Shown piece by piece: positions 52,628 through 60,950 of a stretch of DNA of 64,000 bases (position 1 is the stretch's first letter; every line of letters begins with the position of its first letter). Location of the stretch: the NCBI GenBank assembly GCA_027532775.1, contig JAPZTO010000001.1, positions 682,001 to 746,000 of the forward strand. Direction: 5' to 3'. Under the pieces are notes generated by a model. That model saw only the letters and a program-made list of their open reading frames with translations. It searched no databases and was not told where the DNA came from. The translations under genes and the position numbers were made by a program. Origin of the DNA: Beijerinckiaceae bacterium. GTDB lineage: Bacteria; Pseudomonadota; Alphaproteobacteria; Rhizobiales; Beijerinckiaceae.

Positions 52628-53197
52628 TCAGGGCTGGATGCGGCCGATGATCCGGAATTCCCCGTTCTCGATGCGGAGCACCACGCCCTCCCCGGACCGG
52701 GGGACGATGCCGGTCAAGGCGGTAATGTTGACCTGATGGGTCGCCACGACGAGCGCGCCGGGCCCCTGCCAGCCCTCGAGGATCCGGCGGGCGGCAGCCG
52801 TGGCAGCCTCGCGGCGTTCGCGCGCATCGAAGAACGAGTCAAAAGCCGGCTCGCCCACCACCCGGCCGGGAAAGGCGAGCGAGGCCGTCTCCTGCGCCCG
52901 GCACCAGCGGGATGCCAGGACCTGCCCGACGGCAATGCCACGGCTGCGGAACGCCTCGCCGATCCGCCGGGCCTGATCGCGGCCAGCCTGATCGAGATTG
53001 CGCTGGGTCGTGCAGTCGCCAAGCCGGAAGCCAGGCGGATCCCCCGTTCCCGGCGCGTTGGAATGCCGGAACAGCACGATAGCCCCACGCAACAGCGAAT
53101 CCCAGGCCGGGCCCTCCGCGGCACGCGCCGGCAGGCTGCCGGCCATGGCGCCGACGAATATCAGAAGAAAGGCGAACAACCCCGCCCTAGCCGCCAT
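52628..53197 (-). CDS. Periplasmic histidine-phosphatase-superfamily protein
   Basis: 189 residues from ATG 53197; a GTG at 53203 in the same frame is possible. Signal peptide (MAARAGLFAFLLIFVGAMAG) with cleavage near ARAA. RHG-family core: VLFRHSNAPG, with His of the RHG-type motif but Ser replacing Gly, and a second histidine in VVATHQVNI. SRWCRAQETASLAF parallels the usual region around the second Arg. Converges on the fusion gene (9-base gap) and starts inside the end of the FGE-like gene. Probably a small-molecule phosphatase outside the cytoplasm; substrate unknown. Confidence 0.82.
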   Translation of the reverse strand: MAARAGLFAFLLIFVGAMAGSLPARAAEGPAWDSLLRGAIVLFRHSNAPGTGDPPGFRLGDCTTQRNLDQAGRDQARRIGEAFRSRGIAVGQVLASRWCRAQETASLAFPGRVVGEPAFDSFFDARERREAATAAARRILEGWQGPGALVVATHQVNITALTGIVPRSGEGVVLRIENGEFRIIGRIQP

Positions 53198-53870
53198 AGG
53201 CACACCGGAAACCGATATAGAGCACGGTGAAACTGGCCGCCTTCCATTGCGTGCCCTCGGCTCGGGATTGCTCCGGCCCGTACCACCAGGAACCGCCGGC
53301 GGTCAGCGCCTCGTCGCCGCGCCTGTCCGCCAGCCATTCCCAGACATTGGCGCCCATATCGTGGAGGCCGTTGACACCGCGCTTCGTGGTGCCGACCGGC
53401 ACATGGTGACGGCGGTTGTTGTTCATGCCTTCCGGGGAATCCCCCACGGCATAGCGATAGGTGCGGCCGGTCTCGAACCCGTCGGTCGGGGCGTCCCGCG
53501 TCTCGGTGAAGGCGGCCCGGCGCCATTCCGCGAGGGTCGGCAGGCGGCCGCCACGATCGGCGCAGAAGGCGCGAGCTTCGTCCCAAGACACATGGGTGAC
53601 CGGCTCGGCATCCGTCGCCGGCTGGCCTTGCGGATGCGACCAGATCCAGCCCGGGCGCCGGACCCAGCCGCCGGCATATTCAAAGCCGCCGCCTTCGCGC
53701 TCGGCCGCACTCTGGCCGCCCCGCCGCGCGAGATAGGCCCGGAAGGCGCCGACCGTCACTTCCGTGCGGTCAATCTCGAAAGCATCGATCCGGATCCGGG
53801 CCGGCATATCCGCCATGGACGGCAGATTGCCGAGCAGGAGCAAAGCCAGAACGGCAGCGGAGCGGATCAC
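53187..53870 (-). CDS. FGE/SUMF1-fold protein lacking catalytic cysteines
   Basis: 227 residues with Sec signal (MIRSAAVLALLLLGNLPSM). Formylglycine-generating-enzyme fold: IDRTEVTVGAFRAYLA, VTHVSWDEARAFCADRGGRL, LPTLAEWRRAAF, GANVWEWLADRR, TAGGSWWYGPEQSR, IGFRCAYGG. Where FGE has its two copper-binding cysteines (after GGSW), this protein has Tyr and Ser, so it cannot act as a sulfatase-maturing oxidase in the usual way. Comparable proteins are structural or ligand-binding partners. Overlaps the next gene by 11 bases and its own start overlaps the DUF3429 stop (ATGA), forming a three-gene operon. Confidence 0.83.
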   Translation of the reverse strand: MIRSAAVLALLLLGNLPSMADMPARIRIDAFEIDRTEVTVGAFRAYLARRGGQSAAEREGGGFEYAGGWVRRPGWIWSHPQGQPATDAEPVTHVSWDEARAFCADRGGRLPTLAEWRRAAFTETRDAPTDGFETGRTYRYAVGDSPEGMNNNRRHHVPVGTTKRGVNGLHDMGANVWEWLADRRGDEALTAGGSWWYGPEQSRAEGTQWKAASFTVLYIGFRCAYGG

Positions 53871-54352
53871 GATGCAGCACCCCCGTGCAGAGCCCCGGCC
53901 AGCATGGCAAAGGCGGCGAGGAGGGAGAGGCGGAGCCGCAGGGCACCGTACCAGCCCGGCGCCCTCCCCTCGGCCACGAGGCGCCGGTCAATCCAGAGCA
54001 TTCCGACCAGGCCGGCTGCGACAGCGAAATGGCCCGGGCGCCCCCCGGCGAGGAGCGCCCCCCAGCCGAGCAGTTGCGGCAGGACACCGAGGATGAAGAG
54101 CGGCGCGTTCCGGCCGAGATCGCCCGGCTGGCGGGTATCGGCGATGGCGAAGCCCCAGGCGATACCGCCGAGGAAGGAGAGGATCGTGGCGCCATAGGCC
54201 AGCAGCGCCAGCAAGGCAGCGGCCTGGCTCGCTGCCGGGCCGATCCAGGCGAGGGCCGCCAGCCCGAAAAACGGGAGAAGACCGGCAAGGCCCAGCCTCT
54301 CGGCCCAGACCGGGGCGCGCATACCCTGCGGATCCGCCGCGAGAAATGCCAT
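53867..54352 (-). CDS. DUF3429 integral membrane protein
   Basis: 161 residues, ATG 54352 after GAGGACGAC. Four or five transmembrane helices with the DUF3429 patterns LGLAGLLPFFGLA, YGATILSFLGGIAWGFA and LFILGVLPQLLGW. Function unknown; present in many alpha- and gammaproteobacteria. Its stop overlaps the start of the FGE-like gene, so it heads the operon DUF3429-FGE-like-phosphatase. Confidence 0.85.
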   Translation of the reverse strand: MAFLAADPQGMRAPVWAERLGLAGLLPFFGLAALAWIGPAASQAAALLALLAYGATILSFLGGIAWGFAIADTRQPGDLGRNAPLFILGVLPQLLGWGALLAGGRPGHFAVAAGLVGMLWIDRRLVAEGRAPGWYGALRLRLSLLAAFAMLAGALHGGAAS

Positions 54353-54674
54353 GTCGTCCTCATTGCGTTGCCTCGAACGCCCGGATTCTGGGGCGCGCGT
54401 CCCGATTGGCCAGAGGGCGTGACATCGTGGCCGGGGCGGCAGCTTCCCTCGCGCGCAGACAATGCGTTCTCCCGTTGCCGGTCTCTGCGAAGGGTGCCTT
54501 CTCTCCGGCGGTCAGCCGGCGCGGAAATCCGTCTTTTTTGTCCGGGAGGGCTGACAAGAGGCGGCCTCACCGGGTATTGGCAGGCCGACAGGATTGATCC
54601 ACGCCAAAGCCGCGCCCGCGCACCATATGCCAGGGAACGGCCGGCCATTGCCAGATCGAGGGCCCGAGACGCCG
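54353..54674. other. Divergent intergenic region between DUF3429 operon and ferredoxin reductase
   Basis: 322 bases with no supported gene. A possible promoter for the reductase is CTGACA (54551-54556), 18-base spacer, TATTGG (54575-54580), about 95 bases before the ATG. A run of T at 54535-54540 precedes it. No tRNA, clear terminator or convincing riboswitch was recognised. Confidence 0.4.
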
Positions 54675-55448
54675 ATGAGTGCCTTCAACACCGAAACCGT
54701 GACCCATGTCCATCACTGGACAGACCGGCTCTTCTCCTTCCGCACCACGCGAAACCCCGCCTTCCGCTACGAGAACGGCCAGTTCGTGATGATCGGCCTG
54801 CCGGTGAACGGCAAGCCCCTGCTCCGGGCCTACAGCGTTGTCAGCCCCAATTACGAGGAAGAGCTGGAATTCCTGTCGATCAAGGTGCCGGACGGCCCGC
54901 TGACCTCGCGGCTCCAGCATATCAAGGTCGGAGAGGAGATCATTGTCGGCCGGAAGGCGACGGGCACCCTGCTGGCCAACAATCTCCTGCCAGGGCGCAA
55001 CCTCTACCTGATCGGCACCGGCACCGGGCTCGCCCCGTTCATGAGCCTGATCCGCGACCCGGATGTCTACGAGCGTTTCGCGAAGGTCGTGCTCGTCCAT
55101 GGTGTGCGTGAAGTGGCCGAACTGGCCTATGCCGAGGAAATCGAGCGCGACCTGCCGAACCATGAATTGCTGGGCGAGCAGATTGCCGGCCAGCTCGTTT
55201 ATTACCCCACCGTCACGCGTGAGCCTTTCCGCAACCGAGGGCGCATCACTGACCTCGTCGAGACCGGCCGGATCTTCTCCGATATCGGCCTCCCTTCCTG
55301 GGACCCGGCGCAGGACCGCGTGATGCTGTGCGGCAGCCCGCAGATGCTGGCCGATATGGTGGCCCTGCTCGAGAAAAGCGGCTTCAGCGAGGGCAACAGC
55401 TCGAAGCCCGGTTCCTACGTGATCGAGAAGGCCTTCGTCGAGAAATAG
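54675..55448 (+). CDS. fpr: Ferredoxin/flavodoxin-NADP reductase
   Basis: 257 residues; ATG 54675 gives MSAFNTETVTHVHHWTD, the usual start of bacterial FPRs, so the longer frame upstream is rejected. FAD-binding RAYSVVSPNYEEELEFL (RxYS motif), NADP-binding GTGTGLAPFMSLIRDP, VMLCGSPQMLADM and a C-terminal YVIEKAFVEK. The family shuttles electrons between NADPH and ferredoxin or flavodoxin and takes part in oxidative-stress responses. Followed after 34 bases by the DCC-family gene. Confidence 0.95.
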   Translation: MSAFNTETVTHVHHWTDRLFSFRTTRNPAFRYENGQFVMIGLPVNGKPLLRAYSVVSPNYEEELEFLSIKVPDGPLTSRLQHIKVGEEIIVGRKATGTLLANNLLPGRNLYLIGTGTGLAPFMSLIRDPDVYERFAKVVLVHGVREVAELAYAEEIERDLPNHELLGEQIAGQLVYYPTVTREPFRNRGRITDLVETGRIFSDIGLPSWDPAQDRVMLCGSPQMLADMVALLEKSGFSEGNSSKPGSYVIEKAFVEK

Positions 55449-55482
55449 GCCCATCCCCGCCACCGATCCGGCAAGAGCGGCC

Positions 55483-55875
55483 ATGCGTAAAGCAGGCATG
55501 GCTTCGATGTCCGACATTGCCGCGCACGGGGCAGACCTGACCGTCTGGTATGACGGTGCCTGCCCGCTCTGCCGGCGGGAAATCGCCGCCATGCGCCGGC
55601 TGGACCGGCGGCAGGCCATCCATTTCGTCGATCTTGCCGATCCGGAGGCCTCCTGCCCGCTCGACCGGGCGGCACTGCTGGCGCGCTTCCATGCGCAGGA
55701 ACGCGGGCACGATCCGGTTTCCGGCGCTGCGGCCTTCGCGGCGATGTGGCGCGCCATCCCGCTGCTGCGGCCTCTCGGCCTGCTGGCCCGGATCCCCGCC
55801 GTTCTCTGGCTGCTGGAAAAAGCCTATCTGCGCTTCCTCAGGCTGCGTCCCCGGCTGCAGGCGTGGCTGCACTGA
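55483..55875 (+). CDS. DCC-family thiol-disulphide protein (DUF393)
   Basis: 130 residues, ATG 55483 (55498 and 55507 are alternatives). The family signature DxxCxxC reads YDGACPLCRREI, followed by a HFVDLADPEA strand and hydrophobic helices. DUF393 proteins are small thioredoxin-like redox proteins with no fixed role. Gene order with the ferredoxin reductase suggests a redox link; gap to the polysaccharide genes is 136 bases (55876-56011) and shows nothing clear. Confidence 0.88.
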   Translation: MRKAGMASMSDIAAHGADLTVWYDGACPLCRREIAAMRRLDRRQAIHFVDLADPEASCPLDRAALLARFHAQERGHDPVSGAAAFAAMWRAIPLLRPLGLLARIPAVLWLLEKAYLRFLRLRPRLQAWLH

Positions 55876-56011
55876 CGGCTTCTCGCCGAGGCCAGTGATT
55901 TCCCGAACATGGTGAACGCTTCGTAAAGGATCGTCTGGCAAGGTCGAACGCGGAGTCGCGCTGTGACCTGCAGCGCGGCCGGTGCCAAGTCGAGTCTCGA
56001 GGATCGGGTGG

Positions 56012-58171
56012 ATGTTGCGGAAACTGGGAGCTGACGCGCGGAGGACGAGCGCCGCACCAGCCCAGCCGGCGGGCGTTCCGGCCCGGCCTGCCCGCTCCAT
56101 GCGTCCGGGCTGGCTGAGCCGGCCTGCCGCTGCGCCGGCCCCGGCCGGCACAGGCGAGATTCCTGTCGGCATCGCGGAATTCGGCGCCATCCTGCGCCGC
56201 CGCTGGATGACGATTGCCGCCTCGACCGCGCTGATGACCGGCCTCGGCCTTGCCTATCTGATGGTGGCGAAGCCGCAATTCACCGCTTCGACGATGATCT
56301 TCGTCGACCCCCGGAACCGGGCCAGCTTCCAGATCGAGGGCACCGGCGTCGGCGGGTCCTTCGACCCCAACCTCGTGGACAGCCAGATCGTCCTGATCGA
56401 ATCGGATACCGTGCTGCAGCGGGTGATCAGCGCCGAGAAACTCAACGAGGATCCCGATTTCACGCGCGGTCCCGGCGATGCGCAGTTCAACACCCTGCGC
56501 AACCTGAAGGAAGCGGTGAAGGTCAAGCGGCCGGACCGCACCTATGTGGTCGAGGTGCAGGTCCGGGCCGGCAGTGGCGAGAAGGCCGCGCGGATCGCGA
56601 ATGCCATCGCCCGGGCCTATGTGAATGACGGCCGGGATTCGAAGAACGAGACCGCACAGCGCGAGGAGAGCTGGCTCGACACCCACCTCCTCGAATTGCA
56701 GGGCCGGCTGAAGGAAGCCGAAGCCCGGGTCGAGGCCTACAAGGTCGAGAACCGGATTCTCGGCGTCGAGGGCCGCCTTGTGGGCGAACAACAGCTCAGC
56801 GAGCTCAATCGCGGCATTGTCGATGCGCAGCGCAAGGCGGCAGAAGCCAAGGCAGGTCTCGACCAGGTGGAGGCGATCCGCCGTTCCGGCCGCCTGCCCG
56901 ACACGACGAATGACGCGCTGCGTTCGGGCGTGATCGAGCGCCTGCGGGGCCAGCTCTCCGAAATCCTCCGGCTGGAAGCAAATGCCCGCTCGACCCTTGG
57001 CCCGCGGCACCCCGCCTTTGCGGAAATCCGCGAGCAGGTGGCCGAGACGCGCCGGCAGATCAACGAGGAACTCGGGCGGATCGCGGATGGCGCGCGCTCG
57101 GCCTATACGGTCGCGCAGTCGAATGTCACCACCCTCGAGCGCCAGCTCGACGCGCTGAAGCGCGACGCGAACAACACCAACAAGACGCTGTTGCGCCTGC
57201 GCGAGCTTGAACGCGCGGTGGACGCCCAGAAGGCCGTCTACGAGAAATTCCTGCGCGACAAGGAACAGATCGCGCGGCTCTCGGTGGATACGCCGGCCGG
57301 ACGCATCATCGCGCCTGCCCTGGCGCCACAACGCCCGTCAGCGCCGAACAAGGCGCTGATCCTGGCCCTGGCCATGGTCGCCGGACTTTTCGCCGGAATC
57401 GGCCTCGCGCTGGTGCTGGAGACCCTCTCGCAGGGCGGCCAGAGGCGGCGGTCTCCGCCGGTGGCGCCCGGTTCGCGGGCTCCGGCAGCCGCCTCCGTGC
57501 CGGATGATCCCGACGCGCCGCTGATGGCGATGCTCCCCCCGCGCGAGCCTGCCGGACAGGGCGGGCGCAGCCTCCGCCATCCCGGGCGGGGACTGGGCCA
57601 ATCGCCGATTGCCGCGCCGGGATCGGCCTATGCCGAGGAAATGGGGCTCCTCGCCGAGGACATTCTCGCGCGCCTCGACCGGCAGCCTGTCACGACCCTC
57701 ATGGTCTCCGGAGTCGGGCGCGGAAACGCCTCGCCGGTCCTTGCGGTGAACCTCGCGATTGCCCTCGCCGAGCGGGGGGAATCGGTGCTCCTCGTCGACG
57801 GGCGCGGCAGCACCGACGGGCTTGCCGCACGGCTTCCCCTTGCGCGGCGTGGCGTGCCGGCCCGGCTGCAAGGCCAGACGCGCACCGCCTTCCCGATTGC
57901 CGGGCTGGACCAACTCCCCGTGCATGTCCTGCCGTTCGGCGAAGCCGGCGCCGCGCCGCATTCGAAGAACGCTGTCGACGCGCATGGCATCGTCATCATC
58001 GACGGACCGCCGGCAGGCTCGCGGGCCCTGTCGCGGATCGATCTCGCCCGCCATGTCGATGGCGTGATCGCGGTACTGCCGGCCGGCCAGCAGCCGGATG
58101 CCGGCACGGCGGCAACCTGTGACCGGGCCTTCGGGCCGTCGCTGATCGGCGTGGTCGGGCAGGCGGCGTGA
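56012..58171 (+). CDS. Wzz/Wzc-type polysaccharide chain-length protein with degenerate kinase domain
   Basis: 719 residues from ATG 56012 (AGGA eight bases upstream; a GTG at 55982 is possible). A Pro/Ala-rich cytosolic head precedes TM1 (about 66-86), a Wzz domain, a long coiled-coil periplasmic part (about 200-430) and TM2 (about 447-471). The cytosolic ParA/BY-kinase-like domain has lost key residues: the Walker A region reads SGVGRGNASPVLAVNLA, lacking the lysine and Ser/Thr of GKST; Walker A' is VLLVDGRG; Walker B VIIIDGPP is kept. There is no tyrosine cluster at the C terminus. It probably controls chain length and export without kinase activity. First of three overlapping genes. Confidence 0.9.
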   Translation: MLRKLGADARRTSAAPAQPAGVPARPARSMRPGWLSRPAAAPAPAGTGEIPVGIAEFGAILRRRWMTIAASTALMTGLGLAYLMVAKPQFTASTMIFVDPRNRASFQIEGTGVGGSFDPNLVDSQIVLIESDTVLQRVISAEKLNEDPDFTRGPGDAQFNTLRNLKEAVKVKRPDRTYVVEVQVRAGSGEKAARIANAIARAYVNDGRDSKNETAQREESWLDTHLLELQGRLKEAEARVEAYKVENRILGVEGRLVGEQQLSELNRGIVDAQRKAAEAKAGLDQVEAIRRSGRLPDTTNDALRSGVIERLRGQLSEILRLEANARSTLGPRHPAFAEIREQVAETRRQINEELGRIADGARSAYTVAQSNVTTLERQLDALKRDANNTNKTLLRLRELERAVDAQKAVYEKFLRDKEQIARLSVDTPAGRIIAPALAPQRPSAPNKALILALAMVAGLFAGIGLALVLETLSQGGQRRRSPPVAPGSRAPAAASVPDDPDAPLMAMLPPREPAGQGGRSLRHPGRGLGQSPIAAPGSAYAEEMGLLAEDILARLDRQPVTTLMVSGVGRGNASPVLAVNLAIALAERGESVLLVDGRGSTDGLAARLPLARRGVPARLQGQTRTAFPIAGLDQLPVHVLPFGEAGAAPHSKNAVDAHGIVIIDGPPAGSRALSRIDLARHVDGVIAVLPAGQQPDAGTAATCDRAFGPSLIGVVGQAA

Positions 58172-59484
58172 TGCGCGCCCGGCCCGCCTCGCCGACACCC
58201 CGGACCGACCGGCTGATCCATGGCCTCGCGATCGGGATCATCGCGCTGCTGATGCTGCTTTCGCCGATGGCGCTGAACGGCATCGGCTGGAACTATGACG
58301 GGCTCGGCGGCGCCGGGCCGACGCGGTTCCACCCGTCAATGTACCTGACGCTGATCACCTTCATCGTGATCGCCCTGCGCGACGGTAACCCGCTTGCCAG
58401 CGTGCTCTCGACCTTCGGTCGGGATGCCCGGATCACACTGTTCCTGCTGATCTGGCTTCTCGTCTTCTGGCATGGCGTCGCCAATCAGGGCCTGCCCGCG
58501 GCGGGTCTGATCGACACCTATCTGATGCCGATGCTGCTCCTGCTGATCTTCCGCCGTCTGGAAAACGCAACCAAGGCCCGGATGGTGACGGTGATCCACG
58601 CGGTTTTCGCGGCCAATGCCCTTCTGGGCATCGGCGAGGTGGTGAGCGGCCTCCGGCTGACGCCCTACATTGCCGGCGGCATCCTCATCACCGATGACTG
58701 GCGCGCCACCGCGCTGCTCGGCCACCCGCTCGGCAACGCGCTGATGACGGGCTGCTACGTCATGTTCCTCGTGATGGGTGGCGGGCAGGAGGTGCAGGGG
58801 CGCTGGCGCAAGGCGACGCTGGCCCTGCAATGCGCCGCCATGGTGGCTTTTGGCGGCCGCGCCTCGCTGGTCCTGCTGCTGCTGTTTCTCCTCGCCGCGC
58901 TCGGACTGAAAGTCGTGCGGTTCCTGTCCGGTGCCCGCGTCGATCTCCGCTTCCTGACGCTGCTGGCCGTCCTGCTGCCGGCCGGAATTGCCACTCTGGG
59001 CCTCGCCTTCGAGCTGGGCGTGTTCGACCGGCTGATCCTGCGCTTTGTCGATGACAATGACAGCGCGAATGCCCGCGTGAAGATGTTCGAGCTGTTCCAC
59101 GGCTTCACGCTGGAGGAGATCCTGTTCGGGCCGCAGCAGGACCATCTCGGCTATCTTGTGCGGGTCTATCGGCTGGAATTCGGGATCGAGAGTGTCTGGG
59201 TCGCCTTTTCGCTCTATTACGGTTTCCTGCCCATGGTGCTGTTCTTCACCGGCTTCTTCCTGTTCATGACGTCGGTGATGACCCATTGCCAGAAGCGGGG
59301 CTGGGTGGTGGTGGGGTATTTCTTCCTCGTCAACACGACGTTCCTCGGCATTGCCGGCAAGTCGCTCGGCGTCTCGATCCTCTGCCTGATGCTGCTGCTG
59401 CTGGTTCCGCGGCAGGGATCCTATGCGGAACGTCTTCCGAGGCAGGCCGTCTCCTATCCCCGCGAGGCACGCCCGGCATGCTGA
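58171..59484 (+). CDS. Polysaccharide polymerase/O-antigen-ligase-like membrane protein
   Basis: 437 residues, ATG 58171 overlapping the previous stop by one base (GTG 58168 is an alternative). About ten to twelve hydrophobic segments and a large loop near residues 290-340 (DDNDSANARVKMFELFHGF, EILFGPQQDHLGY), the arrangement of Wzy polymerases and O-antigen ligases. Between a Wzz/Wzc-like gene and a flippase, polymerase is the better guess. Sequence conservation in this group is too low to say more. Confidence 0.78.
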   Translation: MRARPASPTPRTDRLIHGLAIGIIALLMLLSPMALNGIGWNYDGLGGAGPTRFHPSMYLTLITFIVIALRDGNPLASVLSTFGRDARITLFLLIWLLVFWHGVANQGLPAAGLIDTYLMPMLLLLIFRRLENATKARMVTVIHAVFAANALLGIGEVVSGLRLTPYIAGGILITDDWRATALLGHPLGNALMTGCYVMFLVMGGGQEVQGRWRKATLALQCAAMVAFGGRASLVLLLLFLLAALGLKVVRFLSGARVDLRFLTLLAVLLPAGIATLGLAFELGVFDRLILRFVDDNDSANARVKMFELFHGFTLEEILFGPQQDHLGYLVRVYRLEFGIESVWVAFSLYYGFLPMVLFFTGFFLFMTSVMTHCQKRGWVVVGYFFLVNTTFLGIAGKSLGVSILCLMLLLLVPRQGSYAERLPRQAVSYPREARPAC

Positions 59485-60926
59485 TCCGCCAGACCCTGGC
59501 CTATTTCCCCGCTCAGATCCTCAGCCCGCTGACGCAATTCGCCACGGCAATCATCCTGACGCATTACCTCGCGGCAGCGGATTACGGGCTGACCATGCTG
59601 ATCTTCGCCAGCCAGGAGCTGATCTTCCAGATCTGCCTGTCCTGGTGGACGACCTATTTCCTGCGCTATGCCGGCCAGTTCGGTGCCGGCGGCGACCGGC
59701 GGGACCTTGCCGGCACGGAATCGGCGATCATCCTTGCCACGGCCGGGTTGCAGGTTGTCGCCACGCTGATCCTCGTGGCGGCAAGCGCGACCAAGCCCTC
59801 GCCGGCCTTCGTCGCCGGGGCCTGCCTCTATGTGGTCAGCCGGAGCTACCTCACCTTCCTCAGCGAGAAGGCGCGCCGCGATGCGCGCATCCTCGACTAT
59901 TCGCTCCTCCAGATCGGCGCGCCGCTGGCCAGCCTGCTGCTGACCCTGCTGCTGATGGGTTGGCTTGGCGCCAGCCCGGCCCGGGTGCTCCTCGACTTCG
60001 CGCTGATGCATGGCGTGATCGCATTCCTCGTCGCGCTCAGGATGGGGGCTATCGCTCGGCCGGGGCGGATCGACCACGGCATCCTGAAAGCGGCCCTTTC
60101 CTTCGGTGTGCCGGTTGTCGTATCGAACCTGTTCGGCTGGTTCGCGGCGCATGGAATCCGGTTTGTCGTGCAATACGGGGCGGGATCGACCGCACTCGGG
60201 CTGCTCTCGGTCGGGTGGGGGCTGGCCATCCGGCTGGCGGCCATGGCGGCCATGGTTGTCACGGCCGCCGCCTATCCTCTCGCGGTCCGCGAGATGGATC
60301 GCGGTGATCCCGATGCAGCCCGCCGCCAGCTCTCGACGAATTCGGCGCTGCTGCTCGGGCTGATCGCCCCCTCGACGGCCGGCGTGATCGCGATCGCCGA
60401 TCCGTTCGTCACGCTCCTTGTCGCACCCGATTACCGGGCGGCGACGATCGCCCTTCTGCCCTGGGCCCTGATCTGTGCCGCTATCCGCAACCTGCGCATG
60501 CATGGCTGGGACCAGATGTATCTGCTGTTCGAGGCCCCGCGGCCGATGGTGGTTCTCGAGGGAATCGAGGCGGTGATGACCATCCTCGGTTCGGCGATCG
60601 GCCTTTATTTCGGTGGCCTGACGGGCGCGGTCATCGGCGCCGCGCTCGCGGCCCTCGCCATCGCGCTGGCCGATTACGCCTATCTCAACCGGCGCTTTGG
60701 CCTGCATGCGCCGCTGGCCTTCTACGCGAAGATCGCGCTTGCCACCGCCATCATGTGGCTGGCACTCAAGGCGCTGCCGGGCCTTGGCCTGAAAATGGCG
60801 GCGGATTGGTGGCATATCCTCGCCGCCGTGACCTTCGGCATGGCGGTCTATGGACTGGCCATCCTGACCCTGTTCGGCGGGGCCCTCGTCCGGGCGGTGC
60901 GCGCCTGGCGGCTGAGCCGGGCCTGA
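59478..60926 (+). CDS. Wzx-type polysaccharide flippase (MOP superfamily)
   Basis: 482 residues, ATG 59478 overlapping the polymerase stop by seven bases. 12-14 predicted transmembrane helices, beginning MLIRQTLAYFPAQILSPLTQ with FATAIILTHYLAAADYGL, the N-terminal pattern of Wzx/RfbX oligosaccharide flippases. Presumed to move lipid-linked repeat units across the inner membrane for polymerisation by the neighbouring protein. Converges on the decarboxylase gene with a 24-base gap. Confidence 0.87.
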   Translation: MLIRQTLAYFPAQILSPLTQFATAIILTHYLAAADYGLTMLIFASQELIFQICLSWWTTYFLRYAGQFGAGGDRRDLAGTESAIILATAGLQVVATLILVAASATKPSPAFVAGACLYVVSRSYLTFLSEKARRDARILDYSLLQIGAPLASLLLTLLLMGWLGASPARVLLDFALMHGVIAFLVALRMGAIARPGRIDHGILKAALSFGVPVVVSNLFGWFAAHGIRFVVQYGAGSTALGLLSVGWGLAIRLAAMAAMVVTAAAYPLAVREMDRGDPDAARRQLSTNSALLLGLIAPSTAGVIAIADPFVTLLVAPDYRAATIALLPWALICAAIRNLRMHGWDQMYLLFEAPRPMVVLEGIEAVMTILGSAIGLYFGGLTGAVIGAALAALAIALADYAYLNRRFGLHAPLAFYAKIALATAIMWLALKALPGLGLKMAADWWHILAAVTFGMAVYGLAILTLFGGALVRAVRAWRLSRA

Positions 60927-60950
60927 GCCCTCCCGCGCGCCGGCCGGGCT

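Noticed and set aside
53187-53870. Sulfatase-activating formylglycine-generating enzyme
   Set aside because: The catalytic cysteine pair is missing and no sulfatase gene is in the window.
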